Assembly: GCA_964016885.1 (NCBI GenBank)
Contig: OZ024740.1
Location: forward strand, 205,265,476-205,329,475
Source: Eledone cirrhosa
Lineage: Eukaryota > Mollusca > Cephalopoda > Octopoda > Eledonidae
Direction of reading: 5' to 3'
DNA: 64,000 nucleotides
Shown here: one piece after another, positions 50,991 to 62,772 of the stretch
How the letters are laid out: the number at the start of each line of letters is the position of its first letter
How positions within the stretch are numbered: position 1 is the first letter of the stretch
Notes under the pieces: generated by a model
What the model was told of the DNA's origin: nothing
The model's input: only the letters and a program-made list of their open reading frames with translations
The model's database searches: none
Made by a program: the position numbers and the translations under genes

Positions 50991-52180
50991 GTAGTGTAAA
51001 AATAAGCTATAGGAAAATAAAAATAAATTCTTATCATGAAAGTGTTATAATTTAAAACATTGTAGAATATGAAACATATGTCCGAAAAGCCGCTCAGTGC
51101 AGATGAGGGATTGTAAATGTTGAGGTAATAAATGAGGAATGAGAGAAGTAAGGATGAGTGCCAAGAATGGGAGAAGAGGAAGAAAAACAAGAATAAGAAA
51201 TTGTGTTTTCTTGGTAATATTTGTTACTCCCAATATATTTCGGATACATTAGCAAGGGATCTCTTGGGAACCTCGGAGAATATCGGAGAGGACCTTTCTA
51301 GATCTGTGTGTGGTTTGTCTTTCCAACATACATAGATACCAAAGAGTATTAAAATTGTTATATAGTGAGTTGAATAACTTCGATTAACTGATTCCCTTTC
51401 AATTTACAAGACAAAACTCTCTTTAGGGGCGTCTAAAATCTCAACGCATCAAGCAACGGAGATAACTCCACCAAATTCAAGAAATCCAAATTTTGGAAAA
51501 TGACAACATTGTTGTTAGTAGTGAATTTTGCTTTTAAAGTCACTGGTGAAAACAATGGACATATTTCGATCTCAGTAGAGATGGTGATGATCGAATAAGT
51601 CATTCCCATATTTTAAATACTATATTGGTGTAATATGATAGATTTGGCACCTATATCAGGTCGAGAGACAATGAAAAGCTCTGATGTTGGTTCAACAAGA
51701 CTCAAGTTGAAGTGTTTCTGGTTTTCTTGTAAAACGTAGACCCAGAGAACACCCTGGTAGGTTTTCGAATCTAACATCATTGTGAAGGCGCGTGGCCTAG
51801 TAATTACATAATTGGCTTTACATTGCTAGGAATGAGCCCCTATAATATATAAAAGAAAACACCCGAGAAAAGGCCTATGAGTTGCAAGCTGGTAGGAGGC
51901 CAGCTAAATTTGCATGGGTGTAAGCTGTCAATTTAATTTCCTGTATACTGAAACCACAATGTCTCCATTTCTCTTTTTCTCTGAGTTTCTGTCGCATTAT
52001 CTTTCATGTTTACAATAATCTCCCTTTGTCCGCTCTCTAGGGCGAAGAAAGGGAAATAACTATAAGACAAAATCGTCAGATTTCTTTTTTTGAAATACAA
52101 AGATTTAACAAAATTGAATTCAAAAACATTGCCGCTTTATATATCAAAATATATGATACAAACACCTATGTGAGAATTTG
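50991..52180. other. Non-coding sequence
   Basis: No exon, SINE or element domain could be supported in this stretch. Confidence 0.45.
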
Positions 52181-52182
52181 TT

Positions 52183-52320
52183 TATATCCAGTTTATATCC
52201 AGTTTATATAACCAGTTTATATAACCAGTTTATATCCAGTTTATATAACTAGTTTATATAACCAGTTTATATCCAGTTTATATAATCAGTTTATATATCC
52301 AGTTTATATAACCAGTTTGG
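52183..52320. repeat. Short-period tandem repeat
   Basis: About eleven units alternating TTTATATCCAG and TTTATATAACCAG. Confidence 0.85.
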
Positions 52321-52429
52321 TTTGTTATTGACAGTTATTGACAGTTATATTTAAGTCTGCGACATTATTTAACGACATGAGAGGTTCTTTCTTAAAAAAA
52401 TATAAATATTTATGCTGCAACACTACATT

Positions 52430-52590
52430 AGACATGTCAACTCTCTTTGGGGTGGGTGAGAGATGTCTTCTTTAGTGAAAATGAGTATAGATTTCATTAT
52501 GTAAAATCTCCCTATTTTGCCTCATTTCTGCCCGTTTTGGGGCACTTTTTTCATGGTACTTTCCATTTGGGTTTTTAGAGGTTGGCAGAT
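52430..52590 (-). repeat. Interspersed repeat B, third copy
   Basis: Reverse complement of 10430-10590, sharing the CCCAAATGG, AAAATGGGG and TCTCACCCACCC segments. Confidence 0.65.
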
Positions 52591-52721
52591 CTGTAACTTA
52601 TATTTATTATTTAACGAATTACGTTGTTAAACTTCATGCAAATTAGACAGATCACTTCCGGTATACTCTACAACCTGCTTGATATATATAGCGTGGCTAT
52701 TGTAAGATGTCTATGTAGATG

Positions 52722-52797
52722 AAATCATAAAGGTAGTTTTTTTCTGATGAGGAAACGAATTCCGAAATGCAAATGCATAAATGTAATGTTATGATTT
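52722..52797 (+). ncRNA. Hammerhead ribozyme candidate, type I
   Basis: CTGATGA at 52744-52750. Stem II GGAA-ACGAA-TTCC has the canonical G-C base pair next to the core. GAAA is at 52764-52767, stem III ATGC-AAAT-GCAT, cleavage-site A at 52779. Stem I has only two pairs next to the core, then an internal loop and a distal 9-bp helix AAATCATAA/TTATGATTT (52722-52730 and 52789-52797). Core, stem II and stem III are perfect. Confidence 0.7.
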
Positions 52798-53115
52798 TTT
52801 GTGTACAGGGGTTGAAAGTGTTTACATTTCATTTTCCCCACGGTTTTAGCATAAATATAATATTTATTAATGAATATATACATATAAATACATATAATGA
52901 ACGAAGTAACGGGAAATCAAAAACAAGTCGGAAGATGGTCCAAATTGGGAATATTAGTTTCACTCTAGAGAAATGTGAAAAATGGAAGCTGTGGGCTACA
53001 TTTTTATTGAGAAGGGTAGGGAATAAGGAAGACAAAATGCAGAAAGGTACGAAAAAAAAAATGAAAATAAACAGACCTAAAACCTCGTTTGGGTTTGTTT
53101 TTTATAACCCCCCCC

Positions 53116-53283
53116 CCACATACATAAATACATACATATATACATATATGCATATATACATACATATACATACATACATATATATGCATACATACATACA
53201 TATATGTATACATACATACATATATAAATACATACATATATGCATACATAAATACATACATAAATACATACATACATACATAT
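53116..53283. repeat. (ACATAC/ATAT)n microsatellite
   Basis: Imperfect ACAT/ATAT array that produces the long open frames in this stretch on both strands. Confidence 0.95.
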
Positions 53284-53760
53284 ATTGAGATGGCACTAAG
53301 GAATAGTGGTGGAACCTGAAAATAAAAACTGCCACCAAATTAAAGCACAACCGGCCTGATATTGTTGTTTGGGACCACACATTGAAAACGTGTTCTGTTG
53401 TGGAGATCAGCTGCCTACTTGATGTAAACGTTGTCAGAAAAATACAGGAGAACGAGGACATCTATGGACCATTGATGAGGAGTTTACAAATCCAGTATCC
53501 AAGATACACCTTTAGCTTTATACCCATCATTATTAGAGTTACGGGTTATATACCAACCCGCTTGGACCAAAGTATGACTGAACTTGGATTTGCGGACAAA
53601 GAGCGCAGCTCCTTAATTCATAGTCTACAAATGGCTGCGATAGCTGGCACCTTCAAAATTTACAAAACATTCTTGCGATTCAAGGGATGACAATTTCTTT
53701 TCTTTTACAACCTTGCCACCAGGAAGGTGGCCGGTCAAAAAAAATATACTCGAAATTAAG
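53284..53760 (+). pseudogene. R2/R4-like LINE C-terminus and 3' UTR, 5'-truncated
   Basis: Before Met 53382 the frame reads HNRPDIVVWDHTLKTCSVVE, which resembles the PD..(D/E) start of the restriction-like endonuclease of R2/R4-type LINEs. Then LLDVNVVRKIQ, PRYTFSFIPIIIRVTGYIP and GTFKIYKTFLRF, ending with TGA at 53688-53690. The 3' UTR holds the palindromic CCACCAGGAAGGTGG and ends near 53760 in ATACAT. Copies at 40950-41112 and 42733-42937 are on the minus strand. The truncation makes it inactive. The endonuclease call is an inference. Confidence 0.65.
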
Positions 53761-53774
53761 TGAAAGAGATATAC

Positions 53775-55258
53775 ATGATGGCTGCAAACTCTGCCAAGGG
53801 TATTGCAATCGCTTGTCAGATTCAGATGTGTGACGCTCGGATATGGATTTTCAAGCCTGCTAGAGACTTGCACTCCTTCACACACTGACGACAACTATGG
53901 ATCTCCCTGGCTTGAGGTCCTGCATCCGGTTTCCCGTGAACCCTCACAACACCGTGCAGATCATAGTTCACTGGTTCTCTTTGAACATGGCTGCGACTGT
54001 GGCTCCTGAGACCAGATTTGCTTAAGCAAATTTTTCCACACTCAGGGCACTTCAATTCAATGGATCGTTTCGAGAGATACACCAGAGCATTGCTTACGCA
54101 CATCTCGTTTGATCTTCTCGTGCTCTATGCGGCTGTCCTCAAAATTATGGACCCCATCATTAACCATTACACGCCAAGTTTCTCTTTCAAGCGCTTCTAT
54201 CTCCCAGTCAGCCATCATCAAACCAGTTTTTTTCAATGAGTCCTTTACACAATCCTCGAATCGAAGCCTTGGCTTGTGAGGTGGTCTGTTACCTACACAA
54301 AGCTCGCCATACAAGAGTTGTTTTGGGATTCGATCATCCTCCATTCTGCAGAGGTGTCCGGTCCATCGCAAACGTCGTTAGTGGATGATACTCTCAATGC
54401 TCCGACACTCACTTCTTTCAAGGACCTTAACATCACTCACATGCATCTGCCACTTGATACCGGGCATCTTTCTGAGACACTGCTGGTGAAACCGTTCCAG
54501 TCTGTGGATATGCCGTTTGTAGGCGACCCATGTCTCACATGCATACAGCAAAGCTGACAGTACACATGCAGAATACACTCTCATCTTGGTCCTCATTGTG
54601 ATTCCTCGCCTGCACCAAAGACGGTCGTTGAGCCTTCCAAATGACTCACTTGCCTTACTAACACGTAGACCAGCTTCTGCATCCAGAGAGCAGGCCACAC
54701 TCAGAGTACTCCCCAAATACACAAATGTGTCAGCAGCCTTCAGCTTTTGACCGTATACGTATATGGAGGGTTCATTGAAAACTTTATCCGGAGCAGGTTG
54801 GTACATGACGACAGTCTTTTTCAGACTGAATGTCAGTCTCAAAGCACTGCACGCATTGGAAAAAGAATCCATAAGGTGTTGCATGTCACTCTGGAAGTGT
54901 GAAAAGAGATCACAATCACCTGCATATAAAAATTCTCTGATCAAGGTACTCAGTATCTTAGTGTTGGAAGTGAGACGCCTAAGGTTAAACAGCTTGCCGG
55001 AAGTGCGATATCTGAGATAAATATCGTGTTGACAATACCTTGAAGGCCACGAAGAACACCATTGCGAAATACAAGGCAAACAAAGTTAGTGCAGGTATAT
55101 CACCCTGCTTGACACAATTTTCAACCGAGATTGGCTCAGACAGATTACCTCCAACATTCATCCATGCCTGCATGTCATCGTGGAAGAGTTTCAGAATGTT
55201 CACAAACCTTTCAGGACAGTCCAATCTCTCTAAAATAACCCACAAAGCCTTCCGATTA
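53775..55258 (-). pseudogene. LINE with C-terminal C2H2 zinc fingers, 5'-truncated
   Basis: From the 5' side the frames encode LERLDCPERFVNILKLFHDD, then FLYAGDCDLFSHFQSDMQHL (the YADD position is mutated to YAGD), DTFVYLGSTLSVACSLDAE and MRWTGHLCRMEDDRIPKQLL. The end carries CPECGKICLSKSGLRSHSRS and CRQCVKECKSLAGLKIHIRA, two C2H2-type fingers. Frameshifts occur near 54378 and 55000. The mutated active site and truncation make it inactive. Its 5' side abuts the (ATGT)n array at 55259 and its 3' end (CAGCCATC-ATGTAT) abuts the R2-like element. Confidence 0.8.
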
Positions 55259-55322
55259 ACATACATACATACATACATACATACATACATACATACATAC
55301 ATACATACATACATACATACAT
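55259..55322. repeat. (ACAT)n microsatellite
   Basis: 64 bp of perfect ACAT repeat between two minus-strand LINE remnants. Confidence 0.95.
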
Positions 55323-55860
55323 GATGACTGCTTCATCTTTCCAAATGATTTCCGTCTCCCTGTGAACCCTTAATACCATCATCACCACCAACCATCCGTT
55401 TGCGAACTCTTAGATGCATTTCCAGTCCAGCTGCGGACTTGCATCATTGAAAGACAAAATATGTGCCCTTCACTGGATTGATTGGGTTAGTTTGTGGGAT
55501 GTCAGCTTTATGTACTCTCATATGACTTTTGAGACCAGAAATTGATTTGCAGACTTTTGTGCACATCATACAGGTTGTCTCACCTGGTCTTGGAGGAAGA
55601 GTGTTGCGAGCAATTGGGCTTTATTGTGATTTTAAATGTGATATACCGAAATTTAGAAAGCAGTATACAACCATATACTTCACATCTCCAGCTCCCCATG
55701 TTTTCACCGAGGTTCTTATTGTTGCCTATACGAAGCTGACGCTTAAGCCATTCGTGTTCAAGATGTTCCTCTTCAAACATTCTGTAGCCTTCCGTCACAT
55801 GTCTCCTCCAGTCAGCTCTCTCTAAAGCCAGCACTTCTCAGCTTTGAACGCCAGCCTGGA
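55323..55860 (-). pseudogene. Second zinc-finger-ended LINE fragment
   Basis: Encodes LALERADWRRHVTEGYRMFE and later CMMCTKVCKSISGLKSHMRV, a C2H2-like finger, with stops between. Its 3' end runs into the (ATGT)n array when read on the minus strand. The following 55860-56210 shows no gene. Confidence 0.7.
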
Positions 55861-56217
55861 GGTCTTTTGTATCTTTTACTTGGTTTTTGCCGATGGCGTT
55901 TCCCGGTGTATAACTGACTATAAAATAGTTGCTATGGGAGTCTATCATCAGTCATACGTACAACACGGCCTGCTCAAAACATCTGAGAGGATAGATTCGA
56001 TGCTTGTATGTATGTATGTATGTATTTGTATGTGGCGGTGTTGACCAATGAAAACAAAAGGCGAAGTTTAGTCGTTAATTAGTTCAGTGTCTTACGATCG
56101 TTTCAGAAGGTTGATTTATCATAACTCGATATAGTGACTAATCGATAGTAGTTATGTAACTCCATATTGTTAGTCTCAATACTATAGATCCATTACAGCG
56201 TCTTCGTCTCTCACTTT

Positions 56218-56412
<195 letters not shown>

Positions 56413-56416
<4 letters not shown>

Positions 56417-56962
56417 ATTTACATACACACAAACTAGACAAAGTCATAGATATAGATATATATGTTTTTGGCAACCATTCACGATGTGGCTCAATGATGA
56501 ATTAATTAATCAAATAATCAGAGCAATATACTATAAAGTATGTCCATAGAATCCTGGTATGTTTATATACATTTTTTTCTTCTAACTTTAATTTTATACC
56601 TAATTGTGTATGGTTGACGATATATTTAATCGATTTCCACGTGCTATTGAAATGCTGGGTAAATATTCTATAGCTGTTGATCGCGAATAGATGGCTATAG
56701 TTTATTTATCTATTATTTCTTCATAGGTGCCTTTTAATCTTATAGCTTGGTTTAATTGTTTTTTTTTGTGTGGTTGATTATGCTGATTGGGAGAGGAAAT
56801 GGTGTATATATCTTATCAAATGATTCTATGGACATACTTTATAGTATATTGCTCTGATTATTTGATTAATTAATTCATCATTGAGCCACATCGTGAATGG
56901 TTGCCAAAAACATATATATCTATATCTATGACTTTGTCTAGTTTGTGTGTATGTAAATCTTT
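56413..56962. repeat. 141-bp inverted repeat around a 268-bp core
   Basis: 56413-56553 is the reverse complement of 56822-56962. The core and right inner arm (56551-56849) recur directly at 57244-57543, nearly identical. Arrangement suggests PLE terminal repeats in mixed orientation. Confidence 0.9.
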
Positions 56963-57158
56963 ATATTTGATAATCTCCCATAAGGTTGAGATGCAATTTA
57001 GGAAATATTAGGCTGCGCTTTCTAGCAACCAGCCCACTCGCCGTAAGGCACCAATCACATTCTTTCTGACTTGACCACTGCCATGTCACAGTTCTTAGCC
57101 ATTTTGAATTCGTTTCTGGCGGCGATCATTTAAGAAAAATCTTCGTCCAAGTGAGTTT

Positions 57159-57240
57159 GTTTCCTGATGATTTCGAAGCTCGAGAATTTATCCTTGATCG
57201 GATATTTCCAAAATGGAATGAAACTCTAAGGGGTAGAAAC
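57159..57240 (+). ncRNA. Hammerhead ribozyme candidate with expanded stem II
   Basis: Stem I GTTTC/GAAAC (57159-57163 and 57236-57240). CTGATGA 57164-57170. A 49-nt stem II region starting TTTC and ending GGAAT. GAAA 57220-57223. Stem III ACTC-TAAG-GGGT and cleavage-site A at 57235. Stems I and III fit the type I form. The stem II region is longer than usual and can form its own small hairpins. It ends three bases before the direct repeat at 57244. Confidence 0.65.
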
Positions 57241-57243
57241 GTA

Positions 57244-57536
57244 ATCCTGGTATGTTTATATACATTTTTTCTTCTAACTTTAATTTTATACCTAATTGTG
57301 TATGGTTGACGATATATTTAATCGATTTCCACGTGCTATTGAAATGCTGGGTAAATATTCTATAGCTGTTGATCGTGAATAGATGGCTATAGTTTATTTA
57401 TCTATTATTTCTTCATAGGTGCCTTTTAATCTTATAGCTTGGTTTAATTGTTTTTTTTTTGTGTGGTTGATTATGCTGATTGGGAGAGGAAATGGTGTAT
57501 ATATTTTATCAAATGATTCTATGGACATACTTTATA

Positions 57537-57543
<7 letters not shown>
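57244..57543. repeat. Direct repeat of 56551-56849
   Basis: About 300 bp, nearly identical to the first copy, running into a TA tract (57541-57573). Confidence 0.9.
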
Positions 57544-57577
<34 letters not shown>

Positions 57578-57618
57578 CGAAACATAAGTCAATTCCTAGA
57601 ACTCATAATCCTTTATTT

Positions 57619-57674
57619 ACTGCTACATATATTTCGATGATAGCCATTGAATGGCTATGACCTCATCAGGCAGT
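57619..57674 (-). ncRNA. Hammerhead ribozyme, type I, complete by pairing
   Basis: On the minus strand: ACTGC, CTGATGA (57663-57669), a 10-bp stem II starting G-C with one C-C mismatch (GGTCATAGCC..GGCTATCATC), GAAA (57632-57635), a short stem III AT-ATAT-GT, cleavage-site A (57624) and GCAGT. Stem I is five perfect pairs. A remnant of the same element end is at 2243-2290. Confidence 0.8.
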
Positions 57675-57733
57675 TAGTCAGTTCTTAGATATGCCAGCTC
57701 TGTGTGTATAGTGTTGATGGTATCAGAGCCTTG

Positions 57734-57738
<5 letters not shown>

Positions 57739-57785
<47 letters not shown>
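57739..57785. repeat. (TA)n microsatellite
   Basis: About 47 bp of TA just before the palindrome. Confidence 0.95.
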
Positions 57786-57788
<3 letters not shown>

Positions 57789-57791
57789 TAT

Positions 57792-58149
<358 letters not shown>

Positions 58150-58976
58150 AACGTTGACAACAATAATAAGGCAAATCACCAGACTATTAATTATAATAAG
58201 AATAAACAATTTAACTTAAACTCTAAACAAACAAAAGAACTAGAACTAGAAATATTATTTGGTACTCACCCCCATTCCCATTAAGCGTTAAAACACCTTT
58301 AGCAAAGCTATTCTTTAAAGCACTAGACAAATGTTTTCCTAAAACCCACAGATACCACTCAATCTTTAACAGACATACTATAACACTATCCTACTCTACT
58401 ACTATGAACATAGCACAAAATATAAATATAATTAATAATAGAAACTTAAATTTAAACCTTAACCAAAATAACCATAATAGTAATAATAATAATATTTCTA
58501 GCAATATCCAGTATAATAGTACCGTTCTGAGCAACAACAACTCCGTAAAATGTAACTGTAGAATCAAATCAAACTGTCCTTTACAAAATAAGTTAGATAA
58601 AAACATAGTTTATAAATGTACAGTTAAAACTAGTGATAATATATTCAACTATGTCGGTGACACTTCTACAGAATTTAAACTTCGCTTGAATAACCACAAT
58701 TGTTCTTTTAGAAGATCTGACAAAAAATATTCTACTACCCTCTCACACCTTATATGGAATTTAAAAAGCAGGAATATAGATTATTTATTATCTTGGAAAA
58801 CAATTTCAAAAGCACCTACTTACCGAAACACGACCTTATCAAGATTCTATAAATTATGTATTGAAGAAATTTTTTATATAATTAATTGTAAAAACTCTAT
58901 TAATCTTAGAACAGAAATATTTATTTGTTGCAAACATCGCCAAAATTCTACATTCAGAACTATATGTAACTTATAA

Positions 58977-60263
58977 CATGCTTATAATATTCCTATTAAT
59001 CTCCAAAATGATCTTATCTGCTCTAACATTTTATATTTTTAATACTTTAATATATTAATATCTCTAAATCATAATATCTTAAAAATTTCTTATAATATAT
59101 ATATATACGTGTGTATGTATAGATATTTATATATATTTATGTACTTCTACATTATGTACTTCTATATAATTCTAATTTTAATTTTAATTTTAATTCTTTT
59201 AAATTCTTTAATTCTTTTTTCTTAATTTTTTATTTTTCTAATGACACCCTATAAAGCTAATTTTTAAATGTAGATTAATAACCATTAACTGTTTTTAGTA
59301 AAATATATCCTATTCAGGATGGTGTTTAATTATTCATATTTCTTTAGAATAAATAATTAATCCCACACTAGCGATTAATAAAATATTGGAGTTATCTTTC
59401 CTTCTTTCAATCATAAAAACTTTTTATACATAACTCCATTAATTTAACCTTATAAATTGTAACTATATTTACATAAAATCAACATCCCTAGTAACTTATA
59501 TTAGAAAACACACCTATTTATTTTATTTATTTATAAATCAACATCCCTTGTAACTCATATTATAAACAAACTATCCTTTAAAAAAAAACACCTATGCTAT
59601 TATTAAAATAGATATTTATATATTATTATAATAAGATAAATAATTCTCCATATAAATATAGATAAATGTCTGAATATATTTTCCCTAAATTAACGTTCAA
59701 GTGGTCTTCCTTTTCCTTCTTCTTTAACAATTTTAGTTTGATAATTTATATAGCTTCGTTAAATTAACAATATTCTGAGACCATTCTCAATGTTGAACAT
59801 TTTTGAATCCACAAATTATTCTAATCTCACAACTTGAAAATAAAAATTTTCAACATTCTTCGTAACTCATATTTGTTTATATAAACAATCAATGCATACG
59901 GAACTTATTAATATATATAGAGATATTTATATACATATAACCTATCCTAATAAGATAAAAATACTTACAACCATAATTCTTCATATAATTTTATAACTCA
60001 TAATATAGATAACAAAAATCTTTTCCCCCAAATTAACGTTATTCTTTTCTCTTTCTCTTCCTTCCTTATCATACATATTTAAATTTTCTATAGTGTCTAA
60101 AATAACGTTTTTTCAGCCCTTTAATATACACATCATTTGCATACTCATATTAATAATTTTAAATATCTGACTTTTCTCCTCTCTTCCCTTCACTTTCCAG
60201 GGATAACTTGAACCGTTAAGGTATATCATCCTTGGTCATGTCAAATATATATAAAACATTTTG
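58977..60263. other. AT-rich 3' region of the PLE
   Basis: Very AT-rich and without coding frames. The segment AACATCCCTAGTAACTTAT recurs 65 bases later as a diverged tandem copy. Another repeat of the TATATAGAGATATTTATATA type is near 59930. Confidence 0.5.
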
Positions 60264-60325
60264 TATTTTATCTGATGATAGCGTACCAAAATTTTTGGTA
60301 CCCTTGAAATATATATAATAGAATA
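60264..60325 (+). ncRNA. Hammerhead ribozyme, type I, complete by pairing
   Basis: Stem I TATTTTAT/ATAGAATA, eight pairs with one G-U (60264-60271 and 60318-60325). CTGATGA 60272-60278. Stem II is dominated by the palindrome GTACCAAAAT..TTTGGTAC. GAAA 60306-60309. Stem III AT-ATAT-AT, cleavage-site A 60317. It lies at the 3' end of the PLE on the same strand, as expected. Confidence 0.75.
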
Positions 60326-60364
60326 AATATAGTTTTACAAATATAGTTTCCATTTATTTAATAT

Positions 60365-60699
<335 letters not shown>

Positions 60700-60734
60700 A
60701 ATAAAATAACAAGGACGATTGGTTACTCCTTCAT

Positions 60735-61060
60735 TACGTTTATTGGTTGGTTCCATATCGCCCCAGTACTTATTTTATCGATCTCTATTTGTCGAACAGC
60801 TAATTTACAAGACGTATAGACACAGACACAGGCACAGGCAAACCATAAACACGAACACGTCACATGCCCATGCATACACACTCACATATGTCTATACGAC
60901 AGGCTTCTGCAGTTTCTGCCTACCAAATTTCACTCACGAGGCATTGGTAGAAGACACTTGCCCGAGGTGTCATCAAGCAGTGGAAACGAACACGAAACTA
61001 TGTAGTTGAGAAACGAACTCTTTAACCTCACAGCTATGTCTGCACCTTTGAGTTACAATT
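60735..61060 (-). mobile_element. Third-type SINE, reversed, diverged
   Basis: Contains GACAGGCTTCTGCAGTTTCT, ACTTGCCCGAGGTGTCATC and, at the tRNA-like end, TATGTAGTTGAGAAACGAAC. GCCCCAGTACTTATTTTATC lies near the other end. The pattern matches a common cephalopod SINE. Confidence 0.65.
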
Positions 61061-61103
61061 ATTCATCTTCTTCGGTTTAAACTTCGTCATAAACATTGCC
61101 TCT

Positions 61104-61355
61104 AGGTATCTAAACTATAAAGTAAGAAGCGCGGGACTGCGTACGGTTTATAATTTTTTATCCCATTAGTAAAATAAGTTGGATTACTTTGAATAAATAA
61201 TTGTTTCTACTTTTGGCACAAGGCCAGCAATTACCCATACATTACTGGTACTTTATTTTATCGACCCCGTAACGATGAAAGGCAAAGTTGACCTCGGCGG
61301 GATTTGAACTCAGAACTTTGAATAAATAATGAATGAATATTACACATTACATAAT
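61104..61355. repeat. Duplicated block, longer copy
   Basis: Homologous to 60426-60584. Retains a reverse-strand SINE at 61201-61314 flanked by ACTTTGAATAAATAA (61186-61200 and 61315-61329). Confidence 0.9.
61201..61314 (-). mobile_element. 5'-truncated SINE with 15-bp duplication
   Basis: Last 114 bp of the OR-type SINE, reversed, including GAGTTCAAATCCCGCCGAGG at its 5' limit. Confidence 0.9.
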
Positions 61356-61668
61356 TTATCTACTAAATTTCATTTTATTATTTATTTAAAGATTCACTTC
61401 TTTAAAATTTTCAAATGTCAACACTTCCGGTGGCGATCGCTTAAATAAATACAATAATTTACTGTCACTAATTTTCTCCTAATGCAGTTTATATATAATA
61501 TCGTCTTTTTTTTTAATGTATCATGGATTACGTTACTGATTACATAAGACAATGTAACTCTGTCTTCGTTCAATTTCTGTGTATATTGTTAATTACAATT
61601 TTATTTGATGTATCATATCTACATGCATATATACCTGCGTATAATATCAATATACACACTACACATGT

Positions 61669-61704
61669 TAGCAGAAAACCACCCGAAAGGTGGTTTTTCT
61701 GCTA
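61669..61704. repeat. Strong 15-bp hairpin
   Basis: TAGCAGAAAACCACC pairs with GGTGGTTTTTCTGCTA across CGAAA. Likely an element end; no function assigned. Confidence 0.8.
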
Positions 61705-61739
61705 GTGAATTTAATTTTTCGCTGTACTAAACAATACGC

Positions 61740-61980
61740 AGAGGGGTTAAAGAGTTCACTTCGTAATCATAAGGTTTCAGGTTCGATCCCAGTAGATGTC
61801 ACCTTGGACAAATTTTATTTACCATAGCCTGGGATCGACCTAAGGCTTGAGAATTAAATTGGGTAGACGGAAACTTGTTGGAAGTCCGTTGGATCGACTT
61901 TACCTGTAATCCAAAGACACAGCATTGTCACAGTCTCTCAAGTCGAACCGGCCTAATTTGATTTATGAATTAATTTAGGG
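61740..61980 (+). mobile_element. SINE-like repeat
   Basis: tRNA-like GTTTCAGGTTCGATCCCAGT, then CACCTTGGACAAATTTTATT and CCTGGGATCGACC. It lacks the OR-type end. Confidence 0.65.
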
Positions 61981-62022
61981 GTACACGTATCTGTGAAAAG
62001 TTACGTTATTATCAAGAGCTAG

Positions 62023-62235
62023 AAGGCAGCCAATTGGCAGAGTTGTTAGAACGTTGGAGAGCTTTGAAGTATTCGTTTCGGCTCTCTACTCTCAGAGTTC
62101 AAATCCCGCCTAGGTTATATTTGCTTTCCATCCTTACGGGGTCGATAAAATAAAGTACCAGTCACGCATTGGGTCGATTTAATCGACTTCCCTCTCCCCC
62201 AAAATTGCTGGCTTTGTGCCTATATAAGAAACCAT
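62023..62235 (+). mobile_element. SINE with ~16-bp duplication
   Basis: Has GAGTTCAAATCCCGCCTAGG, GGTCGATAAAATAAAGTACC and a longer 3' body. Flanked by TTATTATCAAGAGCTAG (left) and TTATTATCACGAGCTAG (right), one mismatch. Confidence 0.85.
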
Positions 62236-62580
62236 TATTATCACGAGCTAGGTGTTCTTGTATGTGAACAACTGGAACACTCCTGGTCAAACACACACAC
62301 ACACACACACACACGCTTATGCTGACCCTCACATTCGTCGGATTCCTACATTGGAATTTCCCCCTGGAACCGGACTCTACTTGAACTTCCATATGGATAT
62401 CTTTCGGATCACTCGATTTTCAGATTGTTTTTAACTTTATACCAATATACCACGACTCACTACCACTTTTCCTCCACTATTACAACTACTCCCTTCTCAT
62501 CATCTCCAATATTTTTTTCTCGATTTTGTCACTGCTCACTCTCCTCTATCTTTCTGTTTCTTCTTTAATTTCTCATTCTA

Positions 62581-62648
62581 TTTTCTGATGAAGGACTAGC
62601 GTTCGAAACGATAAGGCTCTTTACCTACTATATCAAGCGTAAAATTAA
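62581..62648 (+). ncRNA. Hammerhead ribozyme candidate
   Basis: CTGATGA 62585-62591, then one unpaired A, stem II GGAC-TAGC-GTTC, GAAA 62605-62608 and stem III ACG/CGT around a 27-nt loop. Cleavage-site A is at 62641. Stem I is three pairs (TTT/AAA) plus two more beyond a mismatch. Weaker than the other candidates. Confidence 0.55.
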
Positions 62649-62719
62649 TGATATATTTTTTCATTATACGGTGTCGTTTGCTTTGAATTTCTGTTTGCCT
62701 TTTGCACATACACATATAT

Positions 62720-62739
62720 ATTTATATATATATATATAC

Positions 62740-62772
<33 letters not shown>

